Source of the DNA: Carnegiea gigantea
Taxonomy: Eukaryota; Streptophyta; Magnoliopsida; Caryophyllales; Cactaceae
DNA length: 64,000 nt
Assembly: GCA_029747015.1 (NCBI GenBank)
Contig: JAKOGI010000178.1
Location: forward strand, 562,569 to 626,568
Direction: 5' to 3'
The translations under genes were made by a program, and so were the position numbers. Under the pieces are notes generated by a model. It saw nothing but the letters and a program-made list of their open reading frames with translations, made no database searches and had not been told where the DNA came from. Positions 1-10,984 of the stretch are shown in pieces; position 1 is the first letter of the stretch; each line of letters begins with the position of its first letter.

Positions 1-316
1 TAGCAATTTGTATAGCACTCTGGTTGTCACAGTAAATAGATGTAGTAGTAGTATGAGGAACATTCATATCTGCAAGTAATCAACGAAGCCAAAGTACCTC
101 AACAGTAGTGTCAACAATAGCGTGATACTCACTTTCCGTGCTGGATCGGGAGGCTAAGGTTTGCTTTTTGCTTCGCCAAGAAATAAGTGAATCACCAAGG
201 AAAATGCAGTAACCTGTAGTGGAACGTCTATCAGTAGGATTAACTCCCCAGTCAGCATCAGAATAAGCTCGTAGTTCAAGAGAAGAATCCGCAGAGAAAT
301 GTAGGCCATGAAACAA
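1..316 (-). pseudogene. Copia-1 RNase H domain (partial)
   Basis: RNase H removes the RNA strand during cDNA synthesis. The minus-strand translation contains the copia RNase H signatures SDADWG, RRSTTGYCIFLG and SWRSKKQ, followed by SRSSTESEYHA. The sequence continues past a stop near position 80 with a CDNQSA-like motif in the first 40 bases. The C-terminal part and the 3' LTR lie left of the window. It follows the RT domain of the same element. Identification is firm; the copy is broken. Confidence 0.93.
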
Positions 317-355
317 GGTGCCTTTGATGTAGCGTAAGATTTGAAGAACAGCAAC

Positions 356-1231
356 CTAATGAGTGGAACGGGGAGCTGACATGAATTGACTGACCAAGTG
401 AATTGCATAGGCAATGTTTGGGCGTGTAACTGTAAGGTAAATTAGGCTGCCAATAAGTTGCCGATAAAGAGTAGGATCTGGAAGTGGAGTACCATCTGTT
501 GGAAGAAACCGCACATTCGTTTCAAGAGGCGTGCTTTCTACCTTACAATCGGAGAGACCTGCTTTTGTCAAGAGATCAAAAGCATACTTGGCTTGAGATA
601 AAGAAATACCATCCTCAGAAGAGAGAACTTTAAGGCCTAAGAAGTAACTAAGGGGTCCCAAATCCTTCATGTCAAATTATTTAGTTAAAAACTATTTGAC
701 AGTTTCAATACCAGATGGGTTGTCACCCGTAATTATCATATCATCCACATACAGAAGTTGTAAAACAACACCGTGGTCTGTTTTTCGTAGAAATAGTGCA
801 TTGTCATGTGGACTAGAAGAGAAATGAATTTTGCTAAGTGTAGTGCTGAACTTAGCAAACCATGCTCTGGGAGCTTGTTTAAGGCCATATAAAGCACGAC
901 GGAGACCACAAACTTTGTTAGGAGGATGATCATACCCAGGTGGAGGCTTCATATACACTTCTTCCTCTAAATCTCCATTAAGAAATGCATTTTTGACATC
1001 CATTTGATGTAAGCCCCATCGTTTAGAAGCAGTAGTAGCAAGAAGTGTTCGAATTGAAGTGATACGAACCACCGGAGCAAAAGTTTTTTCATAATCAATT
1101 CCATATTCCTGAGTATAACCCTTTGCAATGAGTCGAGTTTTATACCTTTCAACAGATCCATCAAATCGTGTTTTTATCTTATAAATCCACTTACAACCAA
1201 TGAGGGGCTTGTCAGGAGGAGGATCAACCAA
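356..1231 (-). pseudogene. Copia-1 reverse transcriptase
   Basis: The first segment (1231 to 692) starts at GCKWIYKIK and carries the copia RT blocks FAPVVRITSIR, LHQMDVKNAFLNGDLEEEVYM and ALYGLKQAPRAW. The catalytic YVDD box lies at 740-751. A second segment (670 to 356) carries DLGPLSYFLGLKV and LIGSLIYLTVTRPNIAYA. The two are separated by an in-frame break near 671-691. All catalytic aspartates visible in the YVDD box are kept, so the inactivation comes from stops elsewhere rather than from loss of the active site. Confidence 0.94.
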
Positions 1232-1318
1232 GTCCCAAGTATGAGTCTTTTCAAAGGCTTGTAATTCTTCTTGCAGAGCTTGCTGCTAACAAGAGTCATT
1301 AGATGCCTCTTTATAGAT

Positions 1319-2428
1319 CTAAGGTTCATGTAAGTTAAGCATGGCTGAAAAACAATGATAATCATGAAGATATTGAGGTGGGTTTCTTACTCTATGCGGG
1401 CGATCAGAGGGAGATAGATTATCAATGGGAGCAGGAGAGGTAAGTGGCTCTTGAGTTGCTAGAGCAGGATCTGCAAGCGAGACTTCGTCATGAGAAATAG
1501 TCATAGCATCAGGCATATGTAAGAACTTAGATAGGGAGCTAGCTTCAGATTCACTAGGAAATAGCTCAATTGAGGAATTAGAGGAGAAAGGAGTAGATGC
1601 AAGTAGGATAGACTCAAATTTAGACACTTAAGAAAACTTAATGTGTTCCTAAAAGACAACATGACGGGAAAGACAAATTGGATGTGAAATGGGATCCCAA
1701 CACCGGTATCCTTTGTGTTCTGTCCCATAACCCAAAAAGAAACAAATTCGAGCACGAGCTTCTAACTTAGTGTACTCATGTGGTTGAAGAAGAACAAAGC
1801 AAGTACAACCAAACACCTCAAGAGACTTATAATTGGGTGGGTGGTTATAAAGGCGCTCAAAAGGAGACGCATGACCAAGAACAGAAGATGGAAGTCTGTT
1901 GATGGTATAGATAGCAGTCAAGGCTGCTTCACCCCAAAATCGCTCAAGACAAGAAGAGGAGATAATCATAGCACGAATGAAATTAAGGATGTGTCGAAGT
2001 TTTCGCTCTACGTGACTGTTTTGCTAAGATGTGTGAGGACAAGAATATTCAGAAAGAGTACCATTATCGTTAAGAAACTTTAAGAGTTTGGAATCACGAT
2101 ATTCCATGACATTGTCTCTTCGTAAGGTTTTAATGGTTTTATCAAATTGAGTTTTAACCATGGTTGCAAAATCAATATAAATTTGGGGTAATTCAGAGTG
2201 ATTTTTCATGAGAAAAATCCAGATGAACCCGGAATAATCATCGACAATAATCACAAAGTACCGTGATCCGTTCATGGTGGGTACAGGACATGGTCCCCGA
2301 ATATCTGAATGAATTAAATCAAAGGGAGAATCAGAAATCAAGGTACTATTATTGAAAGACAAGGCAAGTTGTTTTGCTTGTTGACAGGCAATACAATCGA
2401 AAGTTTTGCCGTTGACAGTTCCTAACAC
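1319..2428 (-). pseudogene. Copia-1 integrase core and C-terminal linker
   Basis: Integrase inserts the cDNA into the host genome. The segment 2428 to 2024 contains the first catalytic Asp in IHSDIRGP and the second in LRRDNVMEY. Just after an in-frame TAG near 2024 the third acidic residue is still readable in NSHVERKLRH. The next piece (1969 to 1649) has the usual FWGEAALTAIYTINRLP and FGCTCFVLL blocks. The last piece (1627 to 1319) is the poorly conserved linker, with RPHRVRNPP, leading to RT. The DDE triad is therefore intact, but the frame is interrupted at least twice. Confidence 0.9.
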
Positions 2429-3020
2429 ACCATAAGAAAGTAAAGGTCGAAGTTTATTTAAGGAGCTATGACTAAGACGCTGATGCTACATTAATAGGGG
2501 AACACTAGTGGAAATAGCACAGATAGGGGTCAAGAAGGAACATGCAGGGGGTGAGTTCAAGCAGACGTCCAACTTTATGACCAGTTCCGATGATTTGTCC
2601 TATGTTGAGATCCTGCTCACGACACCCAGTAGGTGAAAAATTCACTTCATAACTATAATCACACAATTGGCCAACAGAGACAAGATTAAACTTTAAGGCT
2701 GGAATTAGAAAAGTATCAGGTAATGAGACATTAGTTGAGCAAATAGGTCCTTCATGGCTAACGTTCATAATGGAACCATTGGCGGTCGTAACAGAAGAGG
2801 AGTTGGTAGCGGGCGCTAATGAAAAGAAAAGGTCAGGGCAACTTGTCATGTGATTACAGCAGCTAGAATCAAGATACCAGGAAGATTTACCTGAGAGAGT
2901 AGCTAAAGCTGTAATGTTATTACCAGTTGCAAAGACAAGTGGACTAAGCAGGGCCTGAAGGTCAACTGAAGAAGAGGGAGATGACTCAAAATTGTTGGCA
3001 CAAGCAGCAGGTCCAAACAC
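2429..3020 (-). pseudogene. Copia-1 protease and integrase zinc-binding region
   Basis: The aspartic protease matures the copia polyprotein. The minus strand reads WYLDSSCCNHMTSCPDLFFS, where copia families usually have D-S-G at the active site. Here the glycine is serine (about 2848-2880). After the protease body (LPDTFLIPALKFNLVSVGQL) come a His-His pair near 2480 and the Cys pair CIAC near 2400, which form the integrase N-terminal zinc site. The replaced active-site glycine would be expected to weaken or abolish protease activity; that is inference. Confidence 0.85.
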
Positions 3021-3059
3021 AGGCTTGGTAGACTGAGTGGGACGAGTCTGATTCCTGTT

Positions 3060-3925
3060 TGAAGGACGAGTCAGACAATCATTAATAAAATGATTAGACT
3101 TCTCACAGTATCAACAAAATACTGTAGAACTATTTTTGGCAATATATCCCTTTTTACGGCATTGATGACATTCAACAATGGGGCATTCTAGGAGAAGATC
3201 ACCAGCTTCATGACAGTGGCGACCAATCTTGGCGTTCTTATCAGAAGCCACGAAAGCATAATCAACTTGTGTTTTCAAAAGTACCCAATTAAGTTTCCTC
3301 TGATTTCAGTCAAGGAAGGGCTGCTTCAAGGGTAGGCAGGGTTGTTGATTAAGTAAAGCTGCTCGTACAGGCTCATAATCATTAGTAAGAGCTATTAGGA
3401 ATTGAATTAATCTGTCACCATTACGATACGCTACAAATTTTGCAGCATCTTCGGCATCCTTCCACATGGGCTCAGATAAGGTTAATTGATTCCGAATAAC
3501 TTCCATTTGAGCAAGAAAGTCATATATAGGTTGTCCCTTCTCTTGTTTCAAACTACTGAGTTCTTTTATAAGTTGAAAACGATGAGACAAGTCAGAACTT
3601 GTATATCGTTGAGTAAGATGGTCTCATACCGCTTTTGCAGTTTCAAATTGACCAAACTAAAGATGGATGCTTAGAATAGAAGTGTTTCAAAGCCATGTAA
3701 TAATCTGATGATTTTTGCTATCCCAGTCCTCAAGATGTTCAGCAAATTTCTGATCTGCTTCAGCAGTAGCTTTTGTGGGACACGTATGTCACCTGTAGCA
3801 TATCTCCATAGTTTACGCCCTTTAAGAAAACTACGCATTGCCTCAGACCAATGCCTGTAGTTTGTGCCATTAAGGATCACAGAAATGGGTTGGGAAACAT
3901 CACTCTTGTCCATCAGAAAGAACAC
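3060..3925 (-). pseudogene. Copia-1 gag with two zinc-knuckle remnants
   Basis: Gag forms the virus-like particle. The N-terminal piece (3925 to 3671) has the copia gag start ISVILNGTNYRHWSEAMRSF. The middle piece (3590 to 3306) has LIKELSSLKQEKGQPIYDFL, typical of UBN2-type gag. Two CCHC-like knuckles follow. One near 3145-3185 (CHQC...) has lost its last Cys. The other, at 3075-3116, keeps C-x2-C-x4-H-x4-C spacing but has TGA as its second codon. The frame is broken between pieces. The assignment is clear from order and motifs. Confidence 0.9.
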
Positions 3926-4068
3926 AGGGCAAACTAAAACTTTGACAGGAAGACTTCAAAGATTGAAAACCACCAAAGTTTGATGAGAGGGGGCTAATAG
4001 GGAAAACTCCATCAAGAAGGATTTAGGCAAGCTTTAAGAAAAAAATGAAACCCAACAACCAATCCTAG

Positions 4069-4081
4069 GGCTCTAATACCA
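4069..4081 (-). other. Copia-1 primer-binding site (tRNA-iMet type)
   Basis: Directly inside the LTR the minus strand reads TGGTATTAGAGCC. It differs by one base from the usual plant copia primer site TGGTATCAGAGCC, complementary to the 3' end of initiator tRNA-Met. It fixes the inner LTR edge. Confidence 0.9.
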
Positions 4082-4334
4082 TGTTACGATCAGAAAAGAA
4101 GACAAACAGATGAATGAACAACTTAATTCATTGATTTACAAAGGTGTAATATATCAATATTTATACACATAAAGAGATGATATAAAAGGAACGCTAAATC
4201 AACTACAATCAAGATCTCAATCAAATCGTGATTATAGTAGTCACAGATACCAAGAATATCTCAACACAAATTAAGGATGCTTTTTATTGCAGGTGTTGCT
4301 AGTTCTTATCCTAATCATCTCCTACAAATCAACA
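4082..4334 (-). repeat. Copia-1 5' LTR
   Basis: This 253-bp block starts TGTTGATTTGTAGG on the minus strand and ends CGTAACA, giving TG...CA ends, and abuts the primer site. Its length suits a small copia LTR. The partner LTR is outside the window, so the outer edge rests on the TG end alone. Confidence 0.8.
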
Positions 4335-4339
4335 TTTGA

Positions 4340-5427
4340 TAATGGAGCATGTGGGATGTAAGAGAGTCTGAAGTAATATCCCTTCTTCCAATCATGCTTA
4401 TTGGTTGCAAACCAAGAAAGGAATTATAGGCCTACAAATCTTAGATCTTAGGCTTGCTAAATCTACTGGCTCTTATACAAAACATGTGTTGTGGCATAAC
4501 TTTATCAACATTCAACAAATGCTTATATTTATTGATTTCCCTTATGAATGAGAACTCTCTTGGTTTTGTGCAAATCAATACACTTTACTATTAGCGTTTC
4601 CTAGAACTTTTCTAGATCATTGACATGGAATTGTATGCTTAAGATAAATCATTCACTTCCAGGAAAGGGGGTGCGGATGTTTTTCCCCAACTATTTTTTT
4701 TCTCCTTTTCTTTTTTTTCGGTTAAGGGTGTAGGGTTTCTGTTGTGTCATGACCATTAACATAGCTACTTGTGATTTGTTAAATGGGTGGAAGAAATAAG
4801 CTTAGCTTATACAGCCTTAAGATGCATTCTATGGTGAAGTAGCTGCATAATATTTAAATGCAATCAGCGCACACATGATGGATTTTGTCACTTCAAGCTG
4901 TACTTGTGTAGCATATTAGATGGATTATGATTTTGTTGAGTTGTACTTGCCCAATCTGTTTGTAGACTTCGTTAGACCTTTTCAGACTGTGGTATTAATA
5001 GCACCAGATATGTAACCCCTCCTCCCCCCTAAAAAAAGCAAAAAAGGATGATTAAAAACCCTGATGTCTTTTGATAAAATGATATTAACTGCAGGGACCA
5101 TTGAAGGTATAGCTTGTCAAGTGCAAATGGTTCCAGAGAATCCCTGAAGAGAATCGTGTTATGTGGCTTAGACAATTTTGCTCGTAAATTTGCAAAAGGG
5201 AGTGTTTGACTGATGTTTGTATTTAGCTGTTGAAATTGATATTATAGGTAACCTAAGCTATTTGTGAATAATCTATGGAACCTGGCAGCAGCCATTGGGT
5301 GGAATCGGTGAATTCCTGGCGAGTCAGGAAAGCCTCATCCTTCTTGGCAACGTAGGCTCTTTGCCTGTTACCATTTATCTTCGATTTCTTCGTTCTTTTT
5401 CCAATGCCGTACTATATAGGTGTTGAA
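4340..5427. other. Unassigned spacer between Copia-1 and Copia-2
   Basis: I see no coding region, RNA gene or repeat structure here on either strand. Short open stretches are not conserved-looking. A C-run followed by an A-run lies near 5013-5040. It could be remnant host sequence or a very old element. Confidence 0.5.
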
Positions 5428-5525
5428 ATGTGTAACACAGTTATGGAATTATGCCATGTGAGGTCACTCTGGATCTATGTTTCTAATAAGTAGGATGTGC
5501 AATTGTAACACTAGTTTTCTTCTAT
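5428..5525 (-). repeat. Copia-2 3' LTR remnant
   Basis: Starting at 5428 the plus strand has AACACAGTTATG, GAGGTCACT and ATCTATGTTTCTAATA in the same order as at 15340-15420 beside the Copia-2 primer site. The match is imperfect, with indels. A purine-rich run on the minus strand (TTGAGTGGGGTATAATAG, about 5524-5541) sits where the polypurine tract should be. Outer edges are uncertain. Confidence 0.5.
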
Positions 5526-5649
5526 TATACCCCACTCAATCTGTAGGGGTGAACGAACCGACAGATCGGATTTTAAAAACAGAGAATGAGTTACAGACAG
5601 TGACTCATTAAATAGATATTAGCTAACTGTAATTGGATAGCAACGTACT

Positions 5650-5985
5650 TTAGACCAAGTACACCACGAGAAACTTGTTCACACAGAAAACGATAGATAA
5701 CATCAATATGCTTGCGCTGCTACAACTATGAATAACTGGATTTGTGAAGTACATAGCAAAGATATTATCATGGAGAACTTGAATAGGAGTGTTGAAGATA
5801 ATACCCGACCCTGCGAAGAGATAGCATATCCAGAGTGTTTCAGCCACGTATATGCAACTGCTTTGTATTGGATTTGCAAATAGTTGACTCTTTCTTGGAG
5901 CGTTAGGAAAACAAGGGTCAGAAATGGAAGGTGGCATAACTAGTTGTGGAAAGAGAGCTATCAAGACACACGACTTAGTCAACAT
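5650..5985 (-). pseudogene. Copia-2 RNase H domain
   Basis: The minus-strand translation retains the order of a copia RNase H C-terminal half: VAETLWICYL, then LHDNIFAM (usually WCDN.SA), NPVIHS, and an isoleucine/tyrosine-rich stretch matching the HIEIDYHF region. Several Cys and frame changes show long decay. It lies downstream of the Copia-2 RT with a hAT-like element in between. Confidence 0.75.
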
Positions 5986-6170
5986 CAGAATATGCCATCA
6001 CCAAGGACAAGGATTTAGCCAGCTTGAGAAACACCCATGATCAGTAGTGACCTACAAATACCGAAAAATGTGCTGCACACCAAAAAGACAAGTGGTGCAA
6101 GGAGCATGCATAAACTAAGGCACAAGCTCATAGGAATTATTTGGCCTAGTTATTGTTAAGTAGTGTATTG

Positions 6171-6678
6171 TAGGGGTGAGGACAAAAAATCGAAACCGAA
6201 AAACCGGTTAACTGGTTCGATTTTTCTCAACCGAACCGAAAAGATTTTGCGGTTCCGGTTTCGATTCAGCCATTTGAGATTTGGTTAACTGAAACCAAAA
6301 CTTCCCTTTTTTTAAAAAAAACCCTAAATTTTATGCTGGTCAAGTGTAGATTTTTATTAAAACATATATAAGACTAAACATATAATAATGTATAAATTAA
6401 TATTTGGTATCTCAAATAGTTAAATCAATTAAAAAGGGAGTGAAAGTTGAAAGTTAACAATTTAAATTAACGGTTAACCTGTAACCAAATCGAAAATCCG
6501 TTTAACCGAGCCAAAAATCCGGTTAACCGAGTTTTTCGATTCGGTTACGGTTCACATTTTTGCCGAACCGAAAAGTTCGGTTAACCGATTTTCGATTCAC
6601 AATTTTTGCGAACCGACTTTCCGGTTAACCAATTTTTGGTTAACCGAATTTCCGATTAACTAGTTTTGATCACCCCTA
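6171..6678. mobile_element. hAT-like non-autonomous element, copy A
   Basis: The ends are TAGGGGTGA and TCACCCCTA, a 9-bp terminal inverted repeat. The flanks GTGTATTG (6163-6170) and CTGTGTTG (6679-6686) match at 6 of 8 positions, consistent with the 8-bp duplications made by hAT transposases. The 508-bp interior has no coding region. It is packed near both ends with short motifs related to CGGTTAACCG and GAACCG, which look like subterminal transposase-binding repeats. Copy B at 13450-13995 is the same family in opposite orientation. Confidence 0.82.
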
Positions 6679-6730
6679 CTGTGTTGCCCCCATCATACTA
6701 TGATACTTAGCAACACAAGCTAGCGAGTCC

Positions 6731-7335
6731 TCATTCAATATAATAATGTGGTCTTGGAAGGAAGTGCTGTGCTGACGGATTTAAACATGTGGAGGTTGAA
6801 TTTGGTGAGAAGATCCTGAATATACCAGGTTTGAGAAAGAAAGAGACCATCATAAGTTCGCAAAACTTGCAACTCCTAGAAAATAATGAAGATCCTTCAT
6901 TGGGAAATAGGAGGACAGCAAGCGAATCATATGATGAACAATAGTAGAAGAGCTGAGCTGCCAACGGTAATAATATCATCCATATAAAGCAATAAAATAA
7001 CCAAAACAATGTACGAGTGAAAAAGGAACTTAAGGAGTCAGTGTTACCACAGGCGAAGCCCAAAGACTGCAAATAGCTATTGAATTTCTGACACCAGACT
7101 TCTTGTTTGAGACCATAAAGGGATTTGGATAATTTACATACGTGATAGGGGTAGTCAAGAAGAACAAAAAGGCCTGAGTTTTGCTCATATAGACATCCTC
7201 AGTGAGATCACCATGAATGAATGCATTTTTCCCGTTTAGCTGCCATATGATCCAACCTCGAGTAGTGGCCAAAGCAAGAGTAATGCAGATGGTCGTGGGC
7301 TTCATGATTGGGATAAAAGTGTCGTGATAATCCAA
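6731..7335 (-). pseudogene. Copia-2 reverse transcriptase
   Basis: The segment 7335 to 7030 has ATTRGWIIWQLNGKNAFIHG and DLTEDVYM, corresponding to the copia RT block around the first catalytic Asp, here Asn in LNGKNAF. After a frame change a KSLYGLKQ-like stretch is readable near 7090-7130. The YMDD box lies near 6970-6985. The linker upstream (7336-7722) has only weak copia resemblance. The first Asp change and the frame breaks make it non-functional. Confidence 0.85.
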
Positions 7336-7727
7336 ATATGCCTATTGGCCAAAATCGCAGACTAACAATCGAGCTTTGCATCGCTCAATTATCCCATCAC
7401 CAGGTTATTTAATCATGTGAACCCACTTATAAGACAACAAGTTCATGGCAGATCGATAAGAAATCAACACCCAAGTATTATTTTGAACAAGAGCATTAAA
7501 CTTTCTACGACAACCTCTTCCCAACGAGCATCTATTGATGCCGGTGTGTAAAAAGCACGTTCAGATCAGTCATTTTCTTTGGCTATTGGGGACAAAAAAA
7601 CTTTGGACTTCAACACACTAGATTTGGACCGCATTTGCATCGGATGAAGGTTGGTGGGCTAGGAACGAGAGGAAGTGGGCTGACCAGACAACACGCTGGC
7701 TGGGGGATAAAATAGATTGGGTCAACG

Positions 7728-8002
7728 TATTAACAAAGTATTTTTGTTCTATTCAAATTTGTTTTCCTAAGTCAAACTGTATTCCTAGAATTATATTCCT
7801 AGTGGGCAAAGATAAGTCAAATACTATATTATATGTGATTAGGAGTCTTGGTAGGCATAGGAGTTAGATTTTAGATAGAATACTCAGGGACGAAGACGTG
7901 GATGTTTTTGTATGTATACAATTCATGATGATCAATGAAAACAGAAAGAAAGGTGAATAAGCTTCTCAAAAATACATCAAAAATTATTCCTTTGTTTTGT
8001 CA
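7728..8002 (+). repeat. Copia-3 5' LTR
   Basis: This 275-bp block is nearly identical to 12434-12716 and ends TTTTGTCA before the primer site. Both LTRs start TATTAAC instead of the usual TG, which suggests the source copy already carried the change. Confidence 0.92.
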
Positions 8003-8020
8003 TGGTATCAGAGCATTAGG
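8003..8020 (+). other. Copia-3 primer-binding site (tRNA-iMet type)
   Basis: TGGTATCAGAGCATTAGG directly follows the LTR. The first 12 bases match the 3' end of plant initiator tRNA-Met. Confidence 0.93.
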
Positions 8021-8034
8021 TTAAAATTTTCATC

Positions 8035-8940
8035 ATGACAAAAAAAATTGTGGTTGATAACACCTCACCCTATTTTGTTCATCCGTCAGAAGGGTCAGGT
8101 ACCTTAATTACAGCAGTAATTTTTGATGGAGAAAATTATGATCTTTGGGAGAAAGCTGTCACCACAGCGCTCAGATTCAAGAACAAACTTGGATTTGTGA
8201 ACGGTACTATTGAGCTGAAGGATGGAGCAGATCAGTCTGAGATTGATGTCTGGGATATTGTGAACTCAACCATATGTTCTTGGTTGTTGAATGTAATCGA
8301 TCCTAAGATTCGACCCAAAAAGCATGACTTGAAGTGCAAAATTGCAAATTGCAAGCAAGGAGAAGGTATGTCTGTTGTTGAATACTACTCCAAACTTGTC
8401 GGACTTTGGAACAAGCTGGATGCCATAACCACACACCATCATTGCACTTGTGGTAATTGCAAGTGTAAGATTGGAAAAAAGCTGGTTCGTGATGCCGAGG
8501 AGGAGAAAACTCATCAATTCTTGATGGGTTTAAACGACAAAAAAATTGCTATTATTCGAGGGCATATTTTAGCTATGAAGCCTTTGTCGGAAATCGACTA
8601 CGTATTTAACCTTGTTCGATAAGAGGAAAGCCATAGATTGATAGTAAAGGGACATGAAGAAAAATCCCAAGCTGCACCCTTTGCTGTCTACACCAAACCG
8701 ACAAGATGAGGAGGCAGCAAGGTTACATGGAATCAGTGCGGCAAGCTCGGCCATGAAGAGACAAACTGTGTCGAGATTATTGGATACCCAACCAGCTGGG
8801 GAACCAGAGGCAGAGGTCGTGGCGGTAGAACAGGCCACGGTGGATGCAGTGGCCGGGCTGGTGCAGAGGACGAGGTGGTGGTACAGAAGGGGCCCATGCT
8901 GCTCTTGTCGAAAATTCAACAGAAGTGGCAAATGGGGCTG
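8035..8940 (+). pseudogene. Copia-3 gag
   Basis: The ATG at 8035 is the first after the primer site and opens a 195-codon stretch. It includes TAVIFDGENYDLWEKAV near residue 30, the gag start block of copia families, then a Cys/His-rich HHHCTCGNCKCK segment. An in-frame TAA ends it at 8622. The same frame continues with another stop near 8707. It then reaches a zinc knuckle at 8728-8769 in which the first Cys is Trp (WNQCGKLGHEETNC), followed by a Gly/Arg-rich tail. The lost Cys and the two stops mark a dead copy. Confidence 0.9.
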
Positions 8941-9377
8941 AGTCCGTGACGATTCCAGGCTTCACTAGAGAGCAGATTCAGAAACTTTTAACACTCATTG
9001 AGACACCCAAAGCAAGTGAAAATCTCATAGGTGAGCAACCTTGGTTAATCGACAGTGGGGCATCTACCCACATGATAGGTAACGCAAAATTTTTGAAGGA
9101 TGTAGTGACTATTCAACCTGTGGAGATTGATCTACCTAATGGGGCAAGAACAGTAGCTACAAAACAAGGCAGTACTGTCATGGATAAATTATGTTTAAAG
9201 AACACTTTACTTGTTCCCTCTTTAAATTACAATCTACTATTGGTATCTCGTATTTGCCATGATTTAAATTGTACTGTAATGTTTAATGAACATTTTTGTG
9301 TGTTACAGGACCGTACCTCGAAGATTCCGATTGGTATGGGTGAGCGAAAAGACAGGGTTTACAACTTGCGGAGGTAA
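8941..9377 (+). pseudogene. Copia-3 protease
   Basis: The frame differs from that of gag, implying a frameshift between about 8890 and 8940. The active-site block PWLIDSGASTHMIG is intact, with the catalytic Asp codon at 9051-9053. It is followed by LVPSLNYNLLLVSRI, typical of copia proteases. The frame ends with TAA at 9375-9377. Of the Copia-3 domains this one looks least damaged. Confidence 0.92.
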
Positions 9378-10300
9378 TAAGAGAAGAAAAATCATATTAA
9401 TGCCGTCAAAATTGCTCAGTTATGGCATCAGCGTATGGGTCACCCTTCTAAAAATGTGATGTCTCATCTCTTCAAATTCTTGGATTGTAATAGTAGTTAT
9501 GAGTTAAATAAAGACGTATATCAAATTTGTTTTCGTGCAAAACAAACGAGAAATCCATTCTTTTCCTGTGAAAGCAAGGCAGATAATTTGTTTGAGAATA
9601 TACACTGTGATATATGGGGGCCGTACAGAGCCTCCTCCTCTTGTGGAGCATGCTATTTTCTTACTGTGGTTGATGATTTTAGTCAGGGTGTGTGGATTTA
9701 TTTGATGCGTGAAAAAGGAGAAATTGAGAGACTTCTTCAGCATTTTATAATTATGGAGAAAACGTAGTTTAATAAGGTGGTCAAAATTCTTAGAAGTGAA
9801 AATGAGTTAGAGTTTAAGTCTGGGCCTATAAAGGAGTTTTATGCTAGATACGGATTATACACCAGATGAGTTGCGTTAACACCCCTCAACAGAATGGTCA
9901 TATGGAAAGAAAACATAGGCACCTTTTAAATGTAGCACGTGCTCTAAGGTTCTAAGGAAATTTGCCACTGCAATTTTGGGGTGAATGTGTATTAACTGCA
10001 GCCTATTCAATAAATCGAACACCTAGTAGATTATTAAAGGGCAAAACCCCATATGAAATGATACATAACAAGGTGCCTATCTATGATCATGTAAAGGTTT
10101 TTGGATGCTTATGCTTTGCAAAAAATATTTCTAAGGGTCAAGATAAATTCGCTTCTAGGAGTCGGAAATGTGTATTTGTGGGATACCCCTTTGGAAAAAA
10201 AGGGTAGACATTATATGATTTAGAGAGTCATGAATTTTTTGAAAGTAGAGATGTTATTTTTTTCGAAGAAAAATTCCCATTTCATGATCATCTAGCAGAG
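9378..10300 (+). pseudogene. Copia-3 integrase
   Basis: The zinc site keeps its two His residues (9425-9427 and 9440-9442 in WHQRMGH), but the first Cys is Tyr (9519-9521); the second Cys remains (9528-9530). The first catalytic Asp is present in HCDIWGP (9609-9611). The second is Glu (9798-9800, RSENELEF instead of the usual R-x-DNG). The third acidic residue is kept (9905-9907, GHMERKH). A stop at about 9765 and a frame change near 9880 interrupt it. The C-terminal part FWGECVLTAAYSINRTPS is open from 9962. Confidence 0.9.
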
Positions 10301-10984
10301 CATCAAAATTCTGCAAAATCTCAAAGGAGTGATGCCAACAACACCTATTTGGATTTTGAGGAATTTGGGCACGAGTATGATGGAGATGACGGTGATGGGC
10401 CCTGGCCGGAGGAACTAACTGGGGCTGGACAGTAGCAGCTCGTGGCCCAAACCAATAAGGACACGCCTATTTTTGAACAAGAAAGGGCGCCTGCATCAAA
10501 GGGGAGTGGGCTAGTGCATGGAGCTTCTTCTGGCCCAGCCGCAGAGCGGGCGTCTGCATCAAGGGGGAGTGGGCCAGCGCATGAAGCTTCTTCTGGCCCA
10601 ACCGTAGAGCCTGACCCAACAGATGAGCCCAGTGGTAGTCATGATCCAGACAGAACTCATGAAGTTTCTGGGCCAGAAGCTGGCAAGCACGTGTGCAGCG
10701 AATCAGAAAGAACCCGGCTCGTTTGAACGACTATATCTGTTACCACACCCAAGTGAAAAACCCTATCTTTGCAGCGAACCCATATCACAAGGAATCTTCA
10801 GGTACGCGTTACCCTTTACACAAATACGTCACTTGTATAAATTTTTCTCCTTCACATAAAGCTTTCTTAGCAGCTATTCTGAAAGTTAAGGAGCCCAGAT
10901 TTTATCATGAAGCTGTAAGAGATAGCAAGTGGTGAGATGCTATGAACTAGGAGGTTCACGCTCTTGATAAAACAGGTACAGGGG
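10301..10984 (+). pseudogene. Copia-3 integrase-RT linker with a 63-bp duplication
   Basis: This low-conservation linker is rich in Ser, Gly, Pro and Ala. It contains two tandem 63-bp units, starting at 10491 and 10554, each encoding 21 residues of the pattern ASKGSG...HGASSGP. Because the unit is a multiple of three, the frame is kept. Downstream, short segments resemble the approach to RT. Such linkers tolerate repeat expansion. Confidence 0.7.

Larger units (their letters stand above)
1..4334 (-). mobile_element. Copia-1: Ty1/copia LTR retrotransposon, 3' end beyond the window
   Basis: Reading the minus strand, the order is 5' LTR (4334 to 4082), tRNA-iMet-type primer site, gag, protease, integrase, reverse transcriptase, RNase H, which is the Ty1/copia order. 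The element runs off the left edge within RNase H, so its 3' LTR is not visible. The reading frame is broken into at least nine pieces by stops and frameshifts, so it is non-autonomous now. The five bases outside the LTR (4335-4339, TTTGA) are a candidate target duplication, but the partner lies outside the window. Confidence 0.95.
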
